A stretch of DNA of 7,729 bases from the NCBI RefSeq assembly GCF_034932145.1, contig NZ_JAYGHV010000195.1, positions 1 through 7,729 of the forward strand, written 5' to 3'. Source of the DNA: CCY15215 sp034932145. GTDB lineage: Bacteria > Cyanobacteriota > Cyanobacteriia > Cyanobacteriales > Spirulinaceae. Shown in pieces: positions 6,563-7,729 of this stretch. How positions within the stretch are numbered: position 1 is the stretch's first letter; the number at the start of each line of letters is the position of its first letter. The position numbers were made by a program, and so were the translations under genes. The notes beneath the pieces were generated by a model. That model was given only the letters and a program-made list of their open reading frames with translations, made no database searches and was not told where the DNA came from.

Positions 6563-6895
6563 ATGAACGCAAAATTAGTCGAATCCCTAGCTGAAGCGGT
6601 TAATGCTCTCTCACCGGAAGATTATGCCTTGTTTCAGTCCACCTTGATTGCAAAAACCATCCAAAAAACCCTCGGTGTTTGTGGTGGTCACGCCCGCATT
6701 CGCAACACGAGAATTGCAGTCTGGACGTTAATTTCTCTGGCAAAACAAGGGATGAATGAAGACGCATTAGCGAGGGATTTTCCAGGATTAACTCAGTTTG
6801 ATCTGTTAGCTGCACGAACCTATTATCGAACCAATACAGAAGAAATTGATGCTCTGATTGCCTCCCACCATAGCAAGGATGATTGGGATGTTTAA
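6563..6895 (+). CDS. DUF433-family antitoxin
   Basis: A 110-residue protein with the DUF433 core GVCGGHARIRNTRIAVWTL (38-56) followed by LAKQGMNEDALARDFPGLT (59-77) and a helix with ARTYYRTNTEEIDALI (84-99). DUF433 proteins are winged-helix-like antitoxins commonly encoded just before DUF5615 PIN-like toxins in cyanobacteria, neutralising the toxin and probably binding their own promoter. The N-terminal 35 residues (LVESLAEAVNALSPEDYALF) form the helical extension usual in cyanobacterial members. The start ATG at 6563 has no visible Shine-Dalgarno. It begins 25 bp after the protease stop, with no terminator seen, so some transcription from the upstream unit is possible. Length is normal and the gene looks intact, in contrast to its partner. 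Its end overlaps the toxin start by 8 bp. Confidence 0.85.
   Translation: MNAKLVESLAEAVNALSPEDYALFQSTLIAKTIQKTLGVCGGHARIRNTRIAVWTLISLAKQGMNEDALARDFPGLTQFDLLAARTYYRTNTEEIDALIASHHSKDDWDV
6875..6879 (+). promoter_or_regulatory. Ribosome binding site deciding the toxin start
   Basis: AAGGA at 6875-6879, inside the antitoxin gene, lies 8 bases before ATG at 6888. It supports that ATG (protein starting MFKFYANENL, the usual family N-terminus) over the in-frame ATGs at 6858 and 6879. The second of these overlaps the ribosome site itself. Confidence 0.65.
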
Positions 6896-7193
6896 GTTTT
6901 ATGCCAATGAAAACTTATCAGCCGGATTGGTGAATGAGTTGCGACGATTGGGGTATGATGTTTTAACCTCTTACGAAGCGGGAAATGCAAACCAAGGAAT
7001 TGCGGACGATCGCGTCTTAAAAATGGCAACGGAAAGCGATCGCTGCGTGGTAACATTCAATCGAGATGATTTCCTCAATTTGCATCTTAGTGGTATCGAA
7101 CATGGGGGGATTGTCGTTTGTAAAGACGATCCAGATTGCATGAGTTTAGTACAGGTAGTGAATACACCCGCTCATCATCCTTCGGATAGATGA
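6888..7193 (+). CDS. DUF5615 PIN-like toxin, C-terminus replaced by IS end
   Basis: Predicted PIN-like ribonuclease of a type II toxin-antitoxin pair with the upstream DUF433 protein. From the ATG at 6888 it has 101 residues. Family landmarks are FYANENLSAGLVNELRRLGY (4-23), IADDRVLKMATESDRCVVTF (38-57), NRDDF (58-62) and GGIVVC (73-78). Candidate acidic residues are E8, D41 and D60/D61; Asn rather than Asp at position 7 is, as I recall, frequent in cyanobacterial members. Similarity stops near V91-N92. The last residues (TPAHHPSDR) are encoded by the hairpin end of the IS200/IS605-type element, and the TGA at 7191-7193 lies in that hairpin. The usual final strand, roughly 20-25 residues ending in a L-I-R-V-type segment, is missing. 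The acidic core is kept, so it may be inactive, weakened or unstable. It overlaps the antitoxin by 8 bp, so the two are translationally coupled. Confidence 0.8.
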   Translation: MFKFYANENLSAGLVNELRRLGYDVLTSYEAGNANQGIADDRVLKMATESDRCVVTFNRDDFLNLHLSGIEHGGIVVCKDDPDCMSLVQVVNTPAHHPSDR

Positions 7194-7260
7194 GGGGCTT
7201 CACTCTCCCATAACGTAGAGAGAGTGACGGGTATTCTCCGTTTGTCTGAGGAGCTTTTGC
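7160..7260 (-). ncRNA. Predicted omega RNA (reRNA) of TnpB
   Basis: In TnpB systems the guide RNA is transcribed with the 3' end of tnpB and the element's right end, and its guide is the flanking host DNA. Here this stretch folds into two hairpins: CACTCTC at 7201-7207 with GAGAGTG at 7220-7226 (12-base loop), and the end hairpin at 7171-7194. The 5' limit is a guess. The guide would read leftward from about 7160 into the toxin gene on the minus strand, starting about CACTACCTGTACTAAAC, with the first base depending on the true element edge. Confidence 0.45.
7171..7194. repeat. Right-end subterminal hairpin of the IS element
   Basis: Arms CTCATC (7171-7176) and GATGAG (7189-7194) enclose a second stem, ATCC (7177-7180) and GGAT (7184-7187), with a TTC loop and a single bulged A at 7188. 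Imperfect hairpins with a bulge near the ends are the binding sites of the TnpA transposase in IS200/IS605 elements. The hairpin contains both the tnpB stop (TGA at 7177-7175, minus strand) and the stop of the interrupted toxin (7191-7193, plus strand). Confidence 0.8.
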
Positions 7261-7729
7261 CATCAGACAACTGACGACCATTTCTGTGCGCCAGTTTGCG
7301 TTTCCAAGCCCAATATCTCGCACCAATGTTCTGGCTGCCATTGAGGTCAGCATTATATTGCTTACCAGAAGTAAATTGAGCATTGGCATAATTAGTTTTC
7401 GAGCGCTTCACTTTTCCCGAACCATCATAAGCCCAAGAAGAAGTCCCTCTTGGGTAAACTAACTCGACTTTTCCACCTAATTCTTCAAACTTTTCCGTAG
7501 TTAATTGTACCAACCAACGATGCAACCAACCATGAAATTTTTGTTTGAGATTTGAGCGCTTTCTTCCCCCTTTGGGTCGCCAACCTTTAAGGTTTTCAAA
7601 AACAATAACGTTTGCACCATAAATCAAAGCCAAATTAACAATTTGACGAGAAATTTGTTGGGCAATTTCTTTGTTGATTCGGTGACACTTCGAGTAAGTT
7701 TTTTGGCAAAATCTAGGAGGGAGTTTTCC
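7175..7729 (-). CDS. tnpB: TnpB, RNA-guided endonuclease/OrfB of IS605 type, 5' end outside window
   Basis: The frame is open from the window edge (codon at 7729-7727) to TGA at 7177-7175, showing 184 C-terminal residues of a protein usually near 400. Motifs include the bridge-like segment RINKEIAQQISRQIVNLAL, the RuvC-II Glu in VIVFENLKGW (codon 7597-7595) and the RuvC-III Asp in QYNADLNGSQNIGARY (codon 7348-7346). RuvC-I with the first Asp is beyond the edge. Between them, where most TnpB have a four-Cys zinc ribbon, this protein reads GTSSWAYDGSGKVKR and then AQFTSGKQYNADL, with no cysteine. I recall this form as a recurring cyanobacterial subgroup, so the loss is probably lineage-wide and the nuclease may still work. 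The stop lies in the right-end hairpin, and the gene is convergent with the interrupted toxin. A TTG at 7633 gives a shorter internal reading but is not the real start. Confidence 0.88.
   Translation of the reverse strand, partial: GKLPPRFCQKTYSKCHRINKEIAQQISRQIVNLALIYGANVIVFENLKGWRPKGGRKRSNLKQKFHGWLHRWLVQLTTEKFEELGGKVELVYPRGTSSWAYDGSGKVKRSKTNYANAQFTSGKQYNADLNGSQNIGARYWAWKRKLAHRNGRQLSDGKSSSDKRRIPVTLSTLWESEAPHLSEG

Larger units (their letters stand above)
7160..7729 (-). mobile_element. IS200/IS605-type element (tnpB-bearing), right-end part
   Basis: The element starts near 7160-7170 and continues past the window. Evidence is the tnpB gene on the minus strand, the characteristic subterminal hairpin at 7171-7194 overlapping the tnpB stop, and the abrupt loss of toxin similarity at the same place. 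As is usual for this family there are no long terminal inverted repeats and no obvious target duplication. The exact edge cannot be fixed from this sequence alone. Whether a tnpA gene is present is unknown, because the left end is outside. No HIP1 palindrome occurs within the element part, which is mildly consistent with separate origin. Confidence 0.8.

Noticed and set aside
301..7045. Many GCGATCGC palindromes considered as operators
   Set aside because: They are spread through coding regions in all frames and fit HIP1, a genome-wide cyanobacterial feature, rather than local regulation.

Overview
The window looks like a piece of a cyanobacterial chromosome. By eye it carries about two dozen copies of the palindrome GCGATCGC (HIP1, the highly iterated palindrome of many cyanobacteria), against far less than one expected by chance in 7.7 kb. 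It also has A/T-leaning coding sequence, short tandem intergenic repeats of cyanobacterial type, and several gene families found mainly in this phylum (DUF3120, DUF433/DUF5615 pairs, FHA-cyclases). I see no tRNA, rRNA, CRISPR array or phage genes.

Left part (31-3849), all on the minus strand. Read in transcription order, there is a 610-residue ArnT/PMT-like membrane glycosyltransferase (2017-3849), a DUF3120 multi-pass membrane protein (1206-1931), a possible 24-codon small ORF (1087-1161), and an FHA-domain class III nucleotide cyclase (from 1062 or 1032). The cyclase is cut by an in-frame TGA at 244-246. The same frame then stays open for 70 more family-like codons, to a TAG at 31-33, so the gene looks freshly interrupted.

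Middle (3850-6537). A 308-bp divergent intergenic region separates the GT39 gene from plus-strand genes. These are a GT4 glycosyltransferase (GTG start, 4158-5228), then a two-gene unit of a BlaI/CopY-type repressor (5261-5683) and an M56 membrane metalloprotease (5683-6537) overlapping in TAATG. That pair matches the cyanobacterial PetR/PetP system, in which a membrane protease removes the repressor in response to copper and so switches between plastocyanin and cytochrome c6. The two glycosyltransferases probably act in envelope or exopolysaccharide synthesis.

Right part (6563-7729). A DUF433 antitoxin gene overlaps a DUF5615 PIN-like toxin gene by 8 bp. The toxin loses its usual C-terminal end where the right end of an IS200/IS605-type element begins (hairpin at 7171-7194). 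The element carries a minus-strand tnpB whose 5' part lies beyond the window. The tnpB 3' region should also encode the omega RNA, with a guide copied from the interrupted toxin gene. No wholly new system is evident. The best leads are the stop-interrupted cyclase, the TnpB-interrupted toxin-antitoxin module, and the sensor-less repressor/protease pair with a Met-rich loop.
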